From Streptococcus salivarius (GTDB taxonomy: Bacteria; Bacillota; Bacilli; Lactobacillales; Streptococcaceae): a stretch of 64,000 nucleotides of DNA. The stretch spans positions 2,124,001 to 2,188,000 of the forward strand of contig NZ_CP009913.1 of assembly GCF_000785515.1 (NCBI RefSeq). Reading direction: 5' to 3'. This document shows positions 56,514 to 64,000 of this stretch, in pieces. The translations under genes were made by a program, and so were the position numbers. Under the pieces are notes generated by a model. The model ran no database searches and was not told the DNA's origin. It worked only from the letters and a program-made list of their open reading frames with translations. Each line of letters begins with the position of its first letter. Position 1 is the first letter of the stretch.

Positions 56514-58136
56514 ATGCTTACTGTATCAGATGTATCGCTTCGTTTTAGCGATCGTAAACTTTTTGATGATGTTAACATTGCCTTCACGCCAGGTAATACT
56601 TATGGTCTTATCGGTGCTAATGGTGCTGGTAAATCTACTTTTTTGAAAATTTTAGCTGGTGATATCGAACCAACAACAGGACACATCTCTCTTGGTCCTG
56701 ATGAACGTCTTTCTGTCCTTCGTCAGAACCACTTTGACTATGAAGAAGAACGCGTTATCGATGTTGTTATCATGGGTAATGAGCGCCTCTACGATATCAT
56801 GAAAGAAAAAGATGCCATCTACATGAAAGAAGATTTTTCAGATGAAGATGGTGTCCGTGCTGCTGAACTAGAAGGACTCTTTGCTGAATTAGGTGGTTGG
56901 GAAGCTGAAAGCGAAGCCTCACAATTGCTTCAGAATCTAAATATCCCAGAAGACCTTCACTATCAAAATATGAGTGAATTGGCTAATGGTGACAAGGTGA
57001 AAGTGCTCCTTGCAAAAGCACTCTTTGGTAAACCTGATGTACTTCTTCTTGACGAACCTACCAACGGTCTTGATATTCAGTCAATCTCTTGGCTTGAAGA
57101 TTTCTTGATTGATTTTGAAAATACTGTTATTGTCGTATCCCATGACCGTCACTTCTTGAACAAGGTATGTACGCATATGGCCGACCTTGACTTTGGTAAA
57201 ATCAAACTCTATGTTGGTAACTATGACTTCTGGAAACAATCTTCAGAATTAGCTGCTCGCTTGCAGGCTGACCGTAATGCCAAAGCAGAAGAAAAAATCA
57301 AAGAACTTCAAGAGTTCGTTGCACGTTTCTCTGCCAACGCTTCAAAATCTAAACAAGCGACTTCTCGTAAGAAAATGCTCGATAAAATTGAGCTAGAAGA
57401 AATCGTCCCATCAAGTCGTAAATATCCATTCATCAATTTCAAAGCAGAGCGTGAAATCGGTAATGACCTTTTAACAGTTGAAAATCTCACTGTTAAGATG
57501 GATGGTGAGACTATTCTTGACAACATTAGTTTCATCTTACGACCAGGAGATAAAACTGCCATCATCGGTCAAAACGATATTCAAACAACTGCATTGATTC
57601 GTGCTCTTGCCGGTGATATTGACTACGAAGGTACAATCAAATGGGGTGTTACTACTAGCCGTTCTTACCTTCCAAAAGATAATTCTAAGGAATTTGCCTC
57701 TGGTGAATCTATCCTTGAATGGCTTCGTCAATTCGCAGAAAAAGGTGAAGATGATGATACCTTCTTGCGTGGATTTCTTGGACGTATGCTCTTCTCAGGA
57801 GATGAGGTTAATAAATCAGTTAGTGTCCTCTCAGGGGGAGAAAAAGTACGTGTCATGCTTTCAAAACTCATGCTTTTGAAATCTAACGTCCTTCTTCTAG
57901 ATGATCCTACTAATCACTTGGATTTGGAATCAATTTCAAGTCTAAATGATGGTGTCCGTGACTTCAAAGAGTCTGTTATCTTTGCCAGTCATGACCACGA
58001 GTTTATACAAACAATAGCGAACCACATCGTTGTCGTTTCAAAAAATGGGGTTATTGACCGTATTGATGAAACTTATGACGAATTCCTTGAAAATGAAGAA
58101 GTTCAAGCTAAAGTCAAAGCTCTATGGGCTGATTAA
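56514..58136 (+). CDS. ABC-F family ATPase (YkpA/YbiT-like)
   Basis: A 540-residue cytoplasmic protein with two ABC domains and no membrane segment, joined by the charged ABC-F linker (about 240–300). Domain 1 has Walker A GANGAGKST; domain 2 has the altered Walker A GQNDIQTTAL but keeps signature LSGGEKVRVML and Walker B VLLLDDPTNHLD. ABC-F proteins act on ribosomes; this subgroup is not a known resistance type. The altered second P-loop seems typical of the subgroup rather than damage. Confidence 0.92.
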   Translation: MLTVSDVSLRFSDRKLFDDVNIAFTPGNTYGLIGANGAGKSTFLKILAGDIEPTTGHISLGPDERLSVLRQNHFDYEEERVIDVVIMGNERLYDIMKEKDAIYMKEDFSDEDGVRAAELEGLFAELGGWEAESEASQLLQNLNIPEDLHYQNMSELANGDKVKVLLAKALFGKPDVLLLDEPTNGLDIQSISWLEDFLIDFENTVIVVSHDRHFLNKVCTHMADLDFGKIKLYVGNYDFWKQSSELAARLQADRNAKAEEKIKELQEFVARFSANASKSKQATSRKKMLDKIELEEIVPSSRKYPFINFKAEREIGNDLLTVENLTVKMDGETILDNISFILRPGDKTAIIGQNDIQTTALIRALAGDIDYEGTIKWGVTTSRSYLPKDNSKEFASGESILEWLRQFAEKGEDDDTFLRGFLGRMLFSGDEVNKSVSVLSGGEKVRVMLSKLMLLKSNVLLLDDPTNHLDLESISSLNDGVRDFKESVIFASHDHEFIQTIANHIVVVSKNGVIDRIDETYDEFLENEEVQAKVKALWAD

Positions 58137-58145
58137 CTATAAAAA

Positions 58146-58172
58146 GACACAGGTTGGGATATCCCAACCTGT
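58146..58172. terminator. Hairpin between the ABC-F gene and yfhO
   Basis: Perfect inverted repeat ACAGGTTGGGAT / ATCCCAACCTGT, but without a T-run; it ends 12 bases before the yfhO start, whose ribosome site is not obvious. Confidence 0.5.
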
Positions 58173-58184
58173 CTTAGTATCATT

Positions 58185-60779
58185 ATGACAAATAAAAAAT
58201 ACCAAACGACCTCATTATTTTATCTGGCTGCTTTTTTCATACCTGTAATAATCATGATAGGTGTCCTTTTCAGCCAAAAAATCTATCCAGGTAGTGAAAG
58301 AACTATTTTAACAAGTGATGGTTTTCATCAATATGTGATATTTGCGACTGAACTTAGGAATATACTTCATGAAGATGGGAGCCTCTTTTACACCTTCACA
58401 AGTGGTCTAGGGCTTAATTTCTATGCTCTAACAAGCTATTACCTAGGTTCCTTCTTGTCTCCACTTTACTATTTCTTTACTGTCAACCAAATGGCCGATG
58501 CTTTTTATTATATAACACTCCTTAAATTCGGCCTTATTGGGTTATCAGGAGCTTTTAGTTTTAAGCGGCTCTTTACAAAAGTGTCAAGAAGTTTCATCCT
58601 ATGTCTTTCTACAGGATTTTCTTTGATGAGCTTCGCTACCAGTCAGTTAGAAATTAATACCTGGCTAGATGCCTTTATTCTAGCACCTCTAATCATATTA
58701 GGTTTACACCTCTTACTAAGATTCAATAAACGGGGCTTATACTTTTTTAGCCTAACCTGTCTTTTTATCCAAAATTACTATTTTGGTTATATGATGGCTA
58801 TTTTCCTAACCCTTTACACCATAGTACAATTGATAACTATCAAGGGATGGAAGATTAAGATTCTTCATTTCATAGACTTTGGAATTGTTTCTATACTTGC
58901 TGGTTTAAGTAGTGCTGTCATGTTACTGCCTACACTACTTGACTTGACCACACATGGTGAAAAGTTTACAGGTGCGTCAAGTTTGTTGACAGAGTCCACC
59001 TATTATTTTGACTTCTTTGCGAAAAATCTCGTTGGAGTTTACGATACTACTAAATTTGGGTCAATCCCTATGATTTATGTGGGAATCTTACCTTTGATTC
59101 TTTTTCTACTTTTCTTTATTAGTAGGGAAGTCAAGCTATCATTACGTCTAGGTTATCTCTTATTAGTAGCTTTCTTTATCGCTAGCTTCTACTTACAGCC
59201 TCTTGATTTGTTTTGGCAAGGAATGCATGCACCCAACATGTTTCTCCATCGCTATTCTTGGCTCCTATCTCTCCTAATTGTTCTTTTGGCAGGAGAAACA
59301 CTCAACCGAATTAAAAACTTTTCTTTTAAAAGACTCCTCCTATCTTTCTTAGGATTGAGTACCGCTTACTTACTAACTTGGATTTTCCAATCTCACTATA
59401 GCTTCATTGAATCAGTCTCCTGGCTATTAAGCCTAGCATTTCTTCTAGCCTATGCCATTCTATTTATTAGCTATTTTAGACAGCAAATTCCTGGGAGTGT
59501 TTTTCGCTGTTTCACCTTCTTATTCTGCATTTTTGAGCTTGCATTAAGTACTTACTATGTTGTTGGAGCTCTGGGAAATGAGTGGGTATTTCCAACTCGT
59601 GAAGGCTACCTACGAAATATGTCAGCCATTACAAAACTAGTTTCAGATACTAAGCAAGCAAATAAGACTTTTTACCGTACTGAAAGGTTAGAGGCTCAAA
59701 CTGGTAACGACAGTATGAAATTCAACTATAATGGTATCTCTCAGTTCTCATCCATTCGAAATACTGCTTCAAGCTCAACACTCGATAGGTTAGGCTTCAA
59801 ATCTGAAGGGACTAATTTAAACCTACGTTACCAAAATAACACCATTATCGCTGATAGTCTCTTCGGAATAAAATATAATTTATCGAACTTTGACCTTAAT
59901 AAGTATGGTTTTAATCACGTAACTTCTGAAAAAACAATGGGGCTTTATCAAAATAATAATGCAAGCCAGCTTGCTATCTTAACTGATGGCATTTACAAGA
60001 ATATTGACTTCGCTGTCAATACGCTTGACAATCAAACTAGCTTGCTAAATGCTCTATCTGGACTTAACTTAACCTATTTTAAACGAGCTCCATCTCAACT
60101 TTTTGATCAAGATGCTAAGTCTTTGAATCAGCGCGTGGCTAAAAACGTTAGCAACTCGAATAAAGATTTTGTAACAATCACCTATCGAGTCATCGCTCCA
60201 CCACATAGTCAACTCTATGTTAGTATTCCTAATATTTCTTGGTCCGATGACAATAACCACTCTCTGTCAATTACTGTAAATGGTGTGACAAGGAATCAAG
60301 TTACTGATAATACCTTTGATTTCTTCGATCTTGGCTACTTTGAAACAGAATCAATGGTTACCATCAAACTTAGTTTTCCTGGCAATAAAGCAATATCCTT
60401 TGATAATCCTAGTTTTTATGCCCTTGATACTCAAAACTATCAGATAGCTATGGATACTATTAATGAACGTGATAGCAAGGTTACGACGTCAAATAATAAA
60501 GTGTTCGTTGATTATAGTAGTAAAACGAATGCCTCACTATTCTTCACCATTCCATACGATAAGGGGTGGACAGCGACCATAAACCATAAAAAAGTTAAGA
60601 TTCAACGAGCCCAAAAGGGGTTCATGAAAGTCGATGTCCCTAGTGGGAAAGGTAAAGTTGTTCTAACCTTCATTCCCTATGGTCTTAAGACAGGTTTATT
60701 GATTAGTCTATTGGCAAGTATCATATTTTGTTGCTACGCTTATTTCATCAGAAAAATAACCGTTATTCAAAAACGCTGA
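58185..60779 (+). CDS. yfhO: YfhO-family membrane protein
   Basis: An 864-residue polytopic protein of the YfhO family: about twelve N-terminal helices (to about residue 460), an extracytoplasmic C-terminal domain (about 470–835) and a last helix. Conserved features include the N-terminal outside loop SDGFHQYVIF. YfhO proteins are GT-C-type and are linked to lipoteichoic acid or polymer glycosylation. No good Shine-Dalgarno is seen before the ATG. Confidence 0.9.
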   Translation: MTNKKYQTTSLFYLAAFFIPVIIMIGVLFSQKIYPGSERTILTSDGFHQYVIFATELRNILHEDGSLFYTFTSGLGLNFYALTSYYLGSFLSPLYYFFTVNQMADAFYYITLLKFGLIGLSGAFSFKRLFTKVSRSFILCLSTGFSLMSFATSQLEINTWLDAFILAPLIILGLHLLLRFNKRGLYFFSLTCLFIQNYYFGYMMAIFLTLYTIVQLITIKGWKIKILHFIDFGIVSILAGLSSAVMLLPTLLDLTTHGEKFTGASSLLTESTYYFDFFAKNLVGVYDTTKFGSIPMIYVGILPLILFLLFFISREVKLSLRLGYLLLVAFFIASFYLQPLDLFWQGMHAPNMFLHRYSWLLSLLIVLLAGETLNRIKNFSFKRLLLSFLGLSTAYLLTWIFQSHYSFIESVSWLLSLAFLLAYAILFISYFRQQIPGSVFRCFTFLFCIFELALSTYYVVGALGNEWVFPTREGYLRNMSAITKLVSDTKQANKTFYRTERLEAQTGNDSMKFNYNGISQFSSIRNTASSSTLDRLGFKSEGTNLNLRYQNNTIIADSLFGIKYNLSNFDLNKYGFNHVTSEKTMGLYQNNNASQLAILTDGIYKNIDFAVNTLDNQTSLLNALSGLNLTYFKRAPSQLFDQDAKSLNQRVAKNVSNSNKDFVTITYRVIAPPHSQLYVSIPNISWSDDNNHSLSITVNGVTRNQVTDNTFDFFDLGYFETESMVTIKLSFPGNKAISFDNPSFYALDTQNYQIAMDTINERDSKVTTSNNKVFVDYSSKTNASLFFTIPYDKGWTATINHKKVKIQRAQKGFMKVDVPSGKGKVVLTFIPYGLKTGLLISLLASIIFCCYAYFIRKITVIQKR

Positions 60780-60801
60780 TTATCTTAAATAAAATTAAAT
60801 A

Positions 60802-60830
60802 GGTCTGGAACAATTGTTCCAGACCTTATT
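60802..60830. terminator. yfhO terminator
   Basis: Perfect palindrome GGTCTGGAACAA / TTGTTCCAGACC followed by TTATTTAT. Confidence 0.85.
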
Positions 60831-60842
60831 TATCTTTGGGTA

Positions 60843-60870
60843 CAAAAAAACTCAAGCTATACAACTTGAG
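60843..60870 (-). terminator. Terminator of the tRNA-Glu–tRNA-Asn unit
   Basis: Minus strand CTCAAG / CTTGAG with an 8-nt loop and T7. Confidence 0.85.
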
Positions 60871-60881
60871 GTGTCTTATCA

Positions 60882-60955
60882 CTCCGCCAGTAGGACTCGA
60901 ACCTACGACATCATGATTAACAGTCATGCGCTACTACCAACTGAGCTATGGCGGA
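60882..60955 (-). tRNA. tRNA-Asn (GTT)
   Basis: A 74-nt tRNA on the minus strand. Acceptor stem TCCGCCA/TGGCGGA, anticodon GTT in GACTGTTAATCA, T-loop GTTCGAGTC. CCA is not encoded. Confidence 0.97.
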
Positions 60956-60977
60956 TAAAACTGCTAAGTAGCAAAAA

Positions 60978-61049
60978 TAGTCCGTACGGGATTCGAACCC
61001 GTGTTACCGCCGTGAAAAGGCGGTGTCTTAACCCCTTGACCAACGGACC
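60978..61049 (-). tRNA. tRNA-Glu (TTC)
   Basis: A 72-nt tRNA on the minus strand. Acceptor stem GGTCCGT/ACGGACT with a G·T first pair, anticodon TTC in CCTTTTCACGG, T-loop GTTCGAATC. CCA is not encoded. First gene of a two-tRNA unit with tRNA-Asn. Confidence 0.97.
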
Positions 61050-61085
61050 AAGTTCTGAGATTTTTATCTCGTTAACACTCTTATT

Positions 61086-61113
61086 ATTATATCAGAGTAT
61101 TCGATTTTGTCTA
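61086..61113 (-). promoter_or_regulatory. Promoter of tRNA-Glu–tRNA-Asn
   Basis: Minus strand TAGACA, 16-nt spacer, TATAAT. Confidence 0.75.
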
Positions 61114-61195
61114 TACTTTTTTTCAAAAAAAAATATTAAATTTTGCTAAATTTATTCGAATTTTACGTTAGTTTTTATCTTGCTTTTACAAAGTA

Positions 61196-61224
61196 TTGAC
61201 ATGTTGCTATATATTTTGTAAACT
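61196..61224 (+). promoter_or_regulatory. Promoter of tRNA-Arg
   Basis: TTGACA, 17-nt spacer, TAAACT; the start of transcription is expected about 6 bases before the tRNA. Confidence 0.8.
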
Positions 61225-61236
61225 AATAGAGTTATT

Positions 61237-61310
61237 GGTCCCATAGCTCAGCTGGATAGAGCATTCGCCTTCTAAGCGAACGGTCGCAGGTTCGAATCCT
61301 GCTGGGATCA
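61237..61310 (+). tRNA. tRNA-Arg (TCT)
   Basis: A 74-nt tRNA. Acceptor stem GGTCCCA/TGGGATC, anticodon TCT in CCTTCTAAGC, T-loop GTTCGAATC. CCA is not encoded. Confidence 0.97.
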
Positions 61311-61314
61311 GATA

Positions 61315-61350
61315 AAAAACGCAATCTAGAATCTCTAGTTGCGTTTTTCT
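61315..61350. terminator. Bidirectional terminator between tRNA-Arg and the DUF1275 gene
   Basis: AAAAACGCAA / TTGCGTTTTT stem; overlaps the DUF1275 stop codon. Confidence 0.85.
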
Positions 61351-62018
61351 TTTGCCTCGATAAATAGGAAATAATTTAAAACAAGCAAGGGAAGCAAAGT
61401 CGTATATAGGCTGTATTCATGTAAATATTGAGCAAACCAAGTTGAGGCTGCAACTCCTACCATAAATGTAAAGATGATAATAATAGTGTAAGAAGCTTGT
61501 TTAAGCACTTTGGGATCCCCCTCGTCAATAGCCCTGGCAACGGTTAAAGAGGTATTCGTAATATTACCAGTCATCATGAAGGAAGCATAATTTACCCCTC
61601 TGACGCGCTTAAAAATCCCTACCTGAAGAGAGGCAAAAAATGCCAAGCCTGCAATCGTAATAGTAGAATCAACGTAAGGTGTAATAATGGCGAGAATAGT
61701 CATCAAGAGAAAGGCAAGTCTAATCGCTTGCAAATGCCATCCCCATTTATGGTTAATGAGCCACTTCTTAACAAAAAAAACAAAAAACTGACCTAAAACA
61801 AAGAAAAAAATAGGTATCACATAGCTGAAAGCTCTTGCAATATGCCCCTCAACAAGATGAATAACCAAATAAAGGAGATTACCTGTCTGAATACTTGCAA
61901 ATCGTCCGTCTTGAGTATTGTAAGTATAGGCATCAATGAAGCCCCCTATATAACTTACTAGAGTTGCTACCCGTAATCCTTCAAAAACACGATAGGAGCG
62001 TTTTTTCATTCTGAACAT
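61335..62018 (-). CDS. DUF1275 (YoaK-like) membrane protein
   Basis: A 227-residue protein with about six hydrophobic segments and the DUF1275 signature (SYIGGFIDAYTY near the N-terminus; MMTGNITNTSLTV in the middle). Function unknown. It starts 15 bases after rlmH on the same strand, so it is probably expressed with it. Confidence 0.88.
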   Translation of the reverse strand: MFRMKKRSYRVFEGLRVATLVSYIGGFIDAYTYNTQDGRFASIQTGNLLYLVIHLVEGHIARAFSYVIPIFFFVLGQFFVFFVKKWLINHKWGWHLQAIRLAFLLMTILAIITPYVDSTITIAGLAFFASLQVGIFKRVRGVNYASFMMTGNITNTSLTVARAIDEGDPKVLKQASYTIIIIFTFMVGVAASTWFAQYLHEYSLYTTLLPLLVLNYFLFIEAKEKRN

Positions 62019-62033
62019 GTCTGTTTCCTTCTT

Positions 62034-62513
62034 CTACTTATGGTAAGGACTTCCCTGCTGAATCATGAATGCGCGATAAATTTGTTCTACTAATACAAGG
62101 CGCATAAGCTGATGAGGGAACGTTAAGAGACCAAAACTCATTAATTGATTAGCCCTCTTTTTCACTGTAGGAGAGAGTCCCAAACTTCCCCCTATAATAA
62201 AAGTAATATCTGAATAGCCTCTAAGAGTCGCTTGCTCTAACTCTTTAGCAAATTGCTCCGAGGGAAATTGTTTTCCTTCAATAGCTAAGGCAATGACATA
62301 ATCACGATCACCTACTTTAGCCAAGATACGCTGCCCCTCTTTGTCTAGGATAGCTTTATTTTCAGATTCGCTTGCATTATCTGGTGTCTTTTCATCCGTT
62401 AATTCTATAGACTCAAATTTTGTAAAGCGTCCTAGTCGTTTGACATACTCCGCAATGCCATCTTTCAAATATTTTTCTTTCAATTTTCCAACGGTAATCA
62501 ATTTAACTTTCAT
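62034..62513 (-). CDS. rlmH: 23S rRNA pseudouridine-1915 N3-methyltransferase
   Basis: A 159-residue SPOUT methyltransferase, exactly the family length when started at [12 protein letters not shown] (62513); a longer in-frame start at 62537 is rejected. The knot region [10 protein letters not shown] binds S-adenosylmethionine. It is divergent from htrA across a DnaA-box-rich gap. Confidence 0.96.
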   Translation of the reverse strand: MKVKLITVGKLKEKYLKDGIAEYVKRLGRFTKFESIELTDEKTPDNASESENKAILDKEGQRILAKVGDRDYVIALAIEGKQFPSEQFAKELEQATLRGYSDITFIIGGSLGLSPTVKKRANQLMSFGLLTFPHQLMRLVLVEQIYRAFMIQQGSPYHK

Positions 62514-62529
62514 AGGCTTATTATAGCAC

Positions 62530-62647
62530 ATATCCACAATCTTTTAACACCTTATCCACACCTTTTTACTGTTAAGAATCTTTAGTTATCCCTATAAAAT
62601 AGCTTCTTATCTACACTTTTTGAAACTTATCCACAGACTGTTGATAA
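62530..62647. other. DnaA-box cluster upstream of htrA
   Basis: Perfect boxes TTATCCACA at 62552–62560 and 62627–62635, near matches TTATCTACA at 62607–62615, ATATCCACA at about 62530–62538 and TGTTGATAA (reverse) at 62639–62647. Five boxes in about 120 bp point to DnaA binding near the origin. Confidence 0.7.
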
Positions 62648-62653
62648 CTGTTT

Positions 62654-62677
62654 TTTAAAATCACTTTATGATATAAT
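62654..62677 (+). promoter_or_regulatory. htrA promoter with candidate CiaR site
   Basis: Extended -10 TGATATAAT (TATAAT at 62672–62677). Just upstream TTTAAA-N5-TTTATG (62654–62670) resembles the CiaR direct repeat TTTAAG-N5-TTTAAG in place of a -35. htrA is a known CiaRH target in pneumococcus. Confidence 0.5.
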
Positions 62678-62718
62678 TAAGCTTACTTTGATATGTTTAT
62701 CAAAAAGGAGGACTAAAC

Positions 62719-63954
62719 GTGAAAAAATTTAACTGGAAAAAAATAGTAGCGCCGATTGCAATGCTTGTTATTGGCTTACTAGGTGGTTTACTAGGTGCCT
62801 TTATCCTACTAACAGCAGCAGGGGTATCTTTTACCAATTCAACAGATACAGGTGTTAAAACAGCTAAGACCGTATACAATAATACAACAGATACAACTAA
62901 AGCTGTTAAGAAAGTACAAAATGCCGTTGTTTCTGTCATCAATTACCAAGAAGGGTCATCTTCAGATTCTCTAAATGAACTTTATGGCCGTATCTTTGGT
63001 GGAGATGATAGTTCTGACTCTAACCAAGACAAATCAAAAGATTCTGATGGGTTACAAGTCGCTGGTGAAGGTTCCGGTGTTATCTATAAAAAGGATGGTA
63101 AAGAGGCTTATATCGTAACCAACAACCACGTTGTCGATGGCGCTAAAAAACTTGAAATCATGCTTTCAGATGGATCAAAAATTACTGGTGAACTCGTTGG
63201 TAAAGATACTTACTCTGACCTAGCAGTTGTCAAAGTTTCTTCAGATAAAATTAAAACCGTAGCGGAATTTGCAGACTCAAACTCTCTCACAGTCGGTGAG
63301 AAGGCAATTGCTATCGGTAGCCCACTTGGTACCGAATACGCCAACTCAGTAACAGAGGGAATCGTTTCTAGCCTTAGCCGTACCGTAACTATGCAAAACG
63401 ACAATGGTGAAACTGTTTCAACAAATGCTATCCAAACGGATGCTGCCATTAACCCTGGTAACTCAGGTGGTGCCTTAGTCAATATCGAAGGACAAGTTAT
63501 CGGTATTAACTCAAGTAAAATTTCATCAACATCAGCAGTCGCTGGTAGCGCCGTTGAAGGTATGGGATTTGCCATTCCATCAAACGATGTTGTCGAGATT
63601 ATCAATCAATTGGAAAAAGACGGTAAAGTTACACGACCAGCCCTAGGAATCTCAATGGCCGATCTTAATAGCCTTTCTAGCAGTGCAACTTCTAAATTAG
63701 ATTTACCAGATGATGTGAAATCTGGAGTGGTAGTCGGCAGCGTTCAAAAAGGTATGCCAGCTGACGGTAAACTTCAAGAAAATGATGTTATCACTGAAAT
63801 TGACGGTAAGGAAATCAGCTCAAAAACTGATATTCAAACCAATCTTTACAGCCATAGTATCGGAGATACAATCAAGGTAACCTTCTATCGTGGTAAAGAG
63901 AAGAAAACTGAAGAACTTAAATTAACAAAATCTACAGAAGACTTGTCTGACTAA
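62719..63954 (+). CDS. htrA: Membrane-anchored serine protease HtrA (DegP family)
   Basis: A 411-residue protein: one N-terminal transmembrane helix (about 10–35), a trypsin-like domain with catalytic His137 (NNHVVD), Asp167 (YSDLAV) and Ser249 (GNSGG), and one C-terminal PDZ domain (about 310–400). It degrades misfolded or secreted proteins at the outer face of the membrane. The start is GTG with a strong ribosome site AAAGGAGGA. In streptococci parB normally follows. Confidence 0.97.
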   Translation: MKKFNWKKIVAPIAMLVIGLLGGLLGAFILLTAAGVSFTNSTDTGVKTAKTVYNNTTDTTKAVKKVQNAVVSVINYQEGSSSDSLNELYGRIFGGDDSSDSNQDKSKDSDGLQVAGEGSGVIYKKDGKEAYIVTNNHVVDGAKKLEIMLSDGSKITGELVGKDTYSDLAVVKVSSDKIKTVAEFADSNSLTVGEKAIAIGSPLGTEYANSVTEGIVSSLSRTVTMQNDNGETVSTNAIQTDAAINPGNSGGALVNIEGQVIGINSSKISSTSAVAGSAVEGMGFAIPSNDVVEIINQLEKDGKVTRPALGISMADLNSLSSSATSKLDLPDDVKSGVVVGSVQKGMPADGKLQENDVITEIDGKEISSKTDIQTNLYSHSIGDTIKVTFYRGKEKKTEELKLTKSTEDLSD

Positions 63955-63976
63955 GTCATTGACAAATCTGTCAAAA

Positions 63977-64000
63977 GACCTTTACAATAATGTAAAGGTC
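63977..64000 (+). terminator. Terminator hairpin after htrA (cut by the window end)
   Basis: GACCTTTACA-ATAA-TGTAAAGGTC stem; the expected T-run lies outside the window. Confidence 0.65.

Noticed and set aside
56514..58136. Second Walker A of the ABC-F protein as an inactivating mutation
   Set aside because: The altered GQNDIQTT loop occurs with otherwise intact motifs and similar changes are typical of this ABC-F subgroup.
60814..61149. Plus-strand ORF of 111 codons
   Set aside because: It runs through the tRNA-Asn and tRNA-Glu genes and is a translation of their reverse complement.

Overview
The window reads as chromosomal DNA of a low-GC Firmicute, almost certainly a Streptococcus of the salivarius group. 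The evidence is gene order: the nrdD–nrdG anaerobic ribonucleotide reductase locus, hisS–aspS, rpmF–rpmG, mnmG–gdpP–rplI–dnaB–veg–rpsD, the ecfT–ecfA–pgsA–rodZ–M16 peptidase operon, S4-domain gene–recF, guaB, trpS, and rlmH–htrA, which in streptococci lies just before parB, oriC and dnaA. No comCDE genes lie between the tRNA-Glu and tRNA-Arg genes, where mitis-group streptococci carry them. parS-like sites and DnaA boxes agree with a position close to the origin, which should lie just past the right edge. The species assignment is an inference.

Layout. 1–11.5 kb: anaerobic ribonucleotide reductase (nrdD 5'-truncated by the window edge, a 43-residue ORF, a GNAT acetyltransferase, nrdG), yaaA with an apparently leaderless promoter, yitT–aspS, hisS plus an unknown gene, a beta-glucoside-type PTS gene stopped by an in-frame TAG, and a MetE-like methyltransferase under a MET-box. 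11.7–12.0 kb: rpmF and rpmG. 12.0–22.6 kb: an accessory island bounded by a 17-bp exact repeat of the rpmG 3' end (attL/attR-like). It holds a decayed IS1182-type element, a structured RNA with its own promoter and terminator but no gene, scrambled fragments of a UDP-GlcNAc 2-epimerase, fruR and fruK, then four collinear genes: a membrane PAS–GGDEF diguanylate cyclase, a GT2–GtrA glycosyltransferase, a BcsA-like processive glycosyltransferase with a C-terminal PilZ domain, and a large polytopic membrane protein. A UmuC/UvrX-type polymerase relic sits at the right border. 22.7–25.1 kb: three unrecognised membrane-anchored genes, two of them frameshifted.

25.1–32.8 kb: NUDIX hydrolase, a PadR–HAAS–DUF4097 envelope operon with palindromes flanking its promoter, a divergent YhgE/Pip–TetR pair, small membrane proteins, rpsD and veg. 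32.8–43.9 kb: dnaB, rplI, gdpP (c-di-AMP phosphodiesterase), mnmG, a MarC-type gene with a probable homopolymer frameshift, mnmA, a polytopic membrane protein and two secreted or anchored cell-wall proteins. 44–64 kb: ECF transporter module, pgsA, rodZ, two M16 peptidase-like genes, the S4 protein and recF, guaB, T-box-controlled trpS, a second yitT, an ABC-F protein, yfhO, three tRNAs, a DUF1275 protein, rlmH and htrA.

The most notable system is the GGDEF / GT2–GtrA / BcsA-PilZ / membrane-protein operon. It looks like a self-contained c-di-GMP-controlled exopolysaccharide synthase in a genus that is generally thought to signal with c-di-AMP rather than c-di-GMP, and it lies on what looks like a degraded mobile island.
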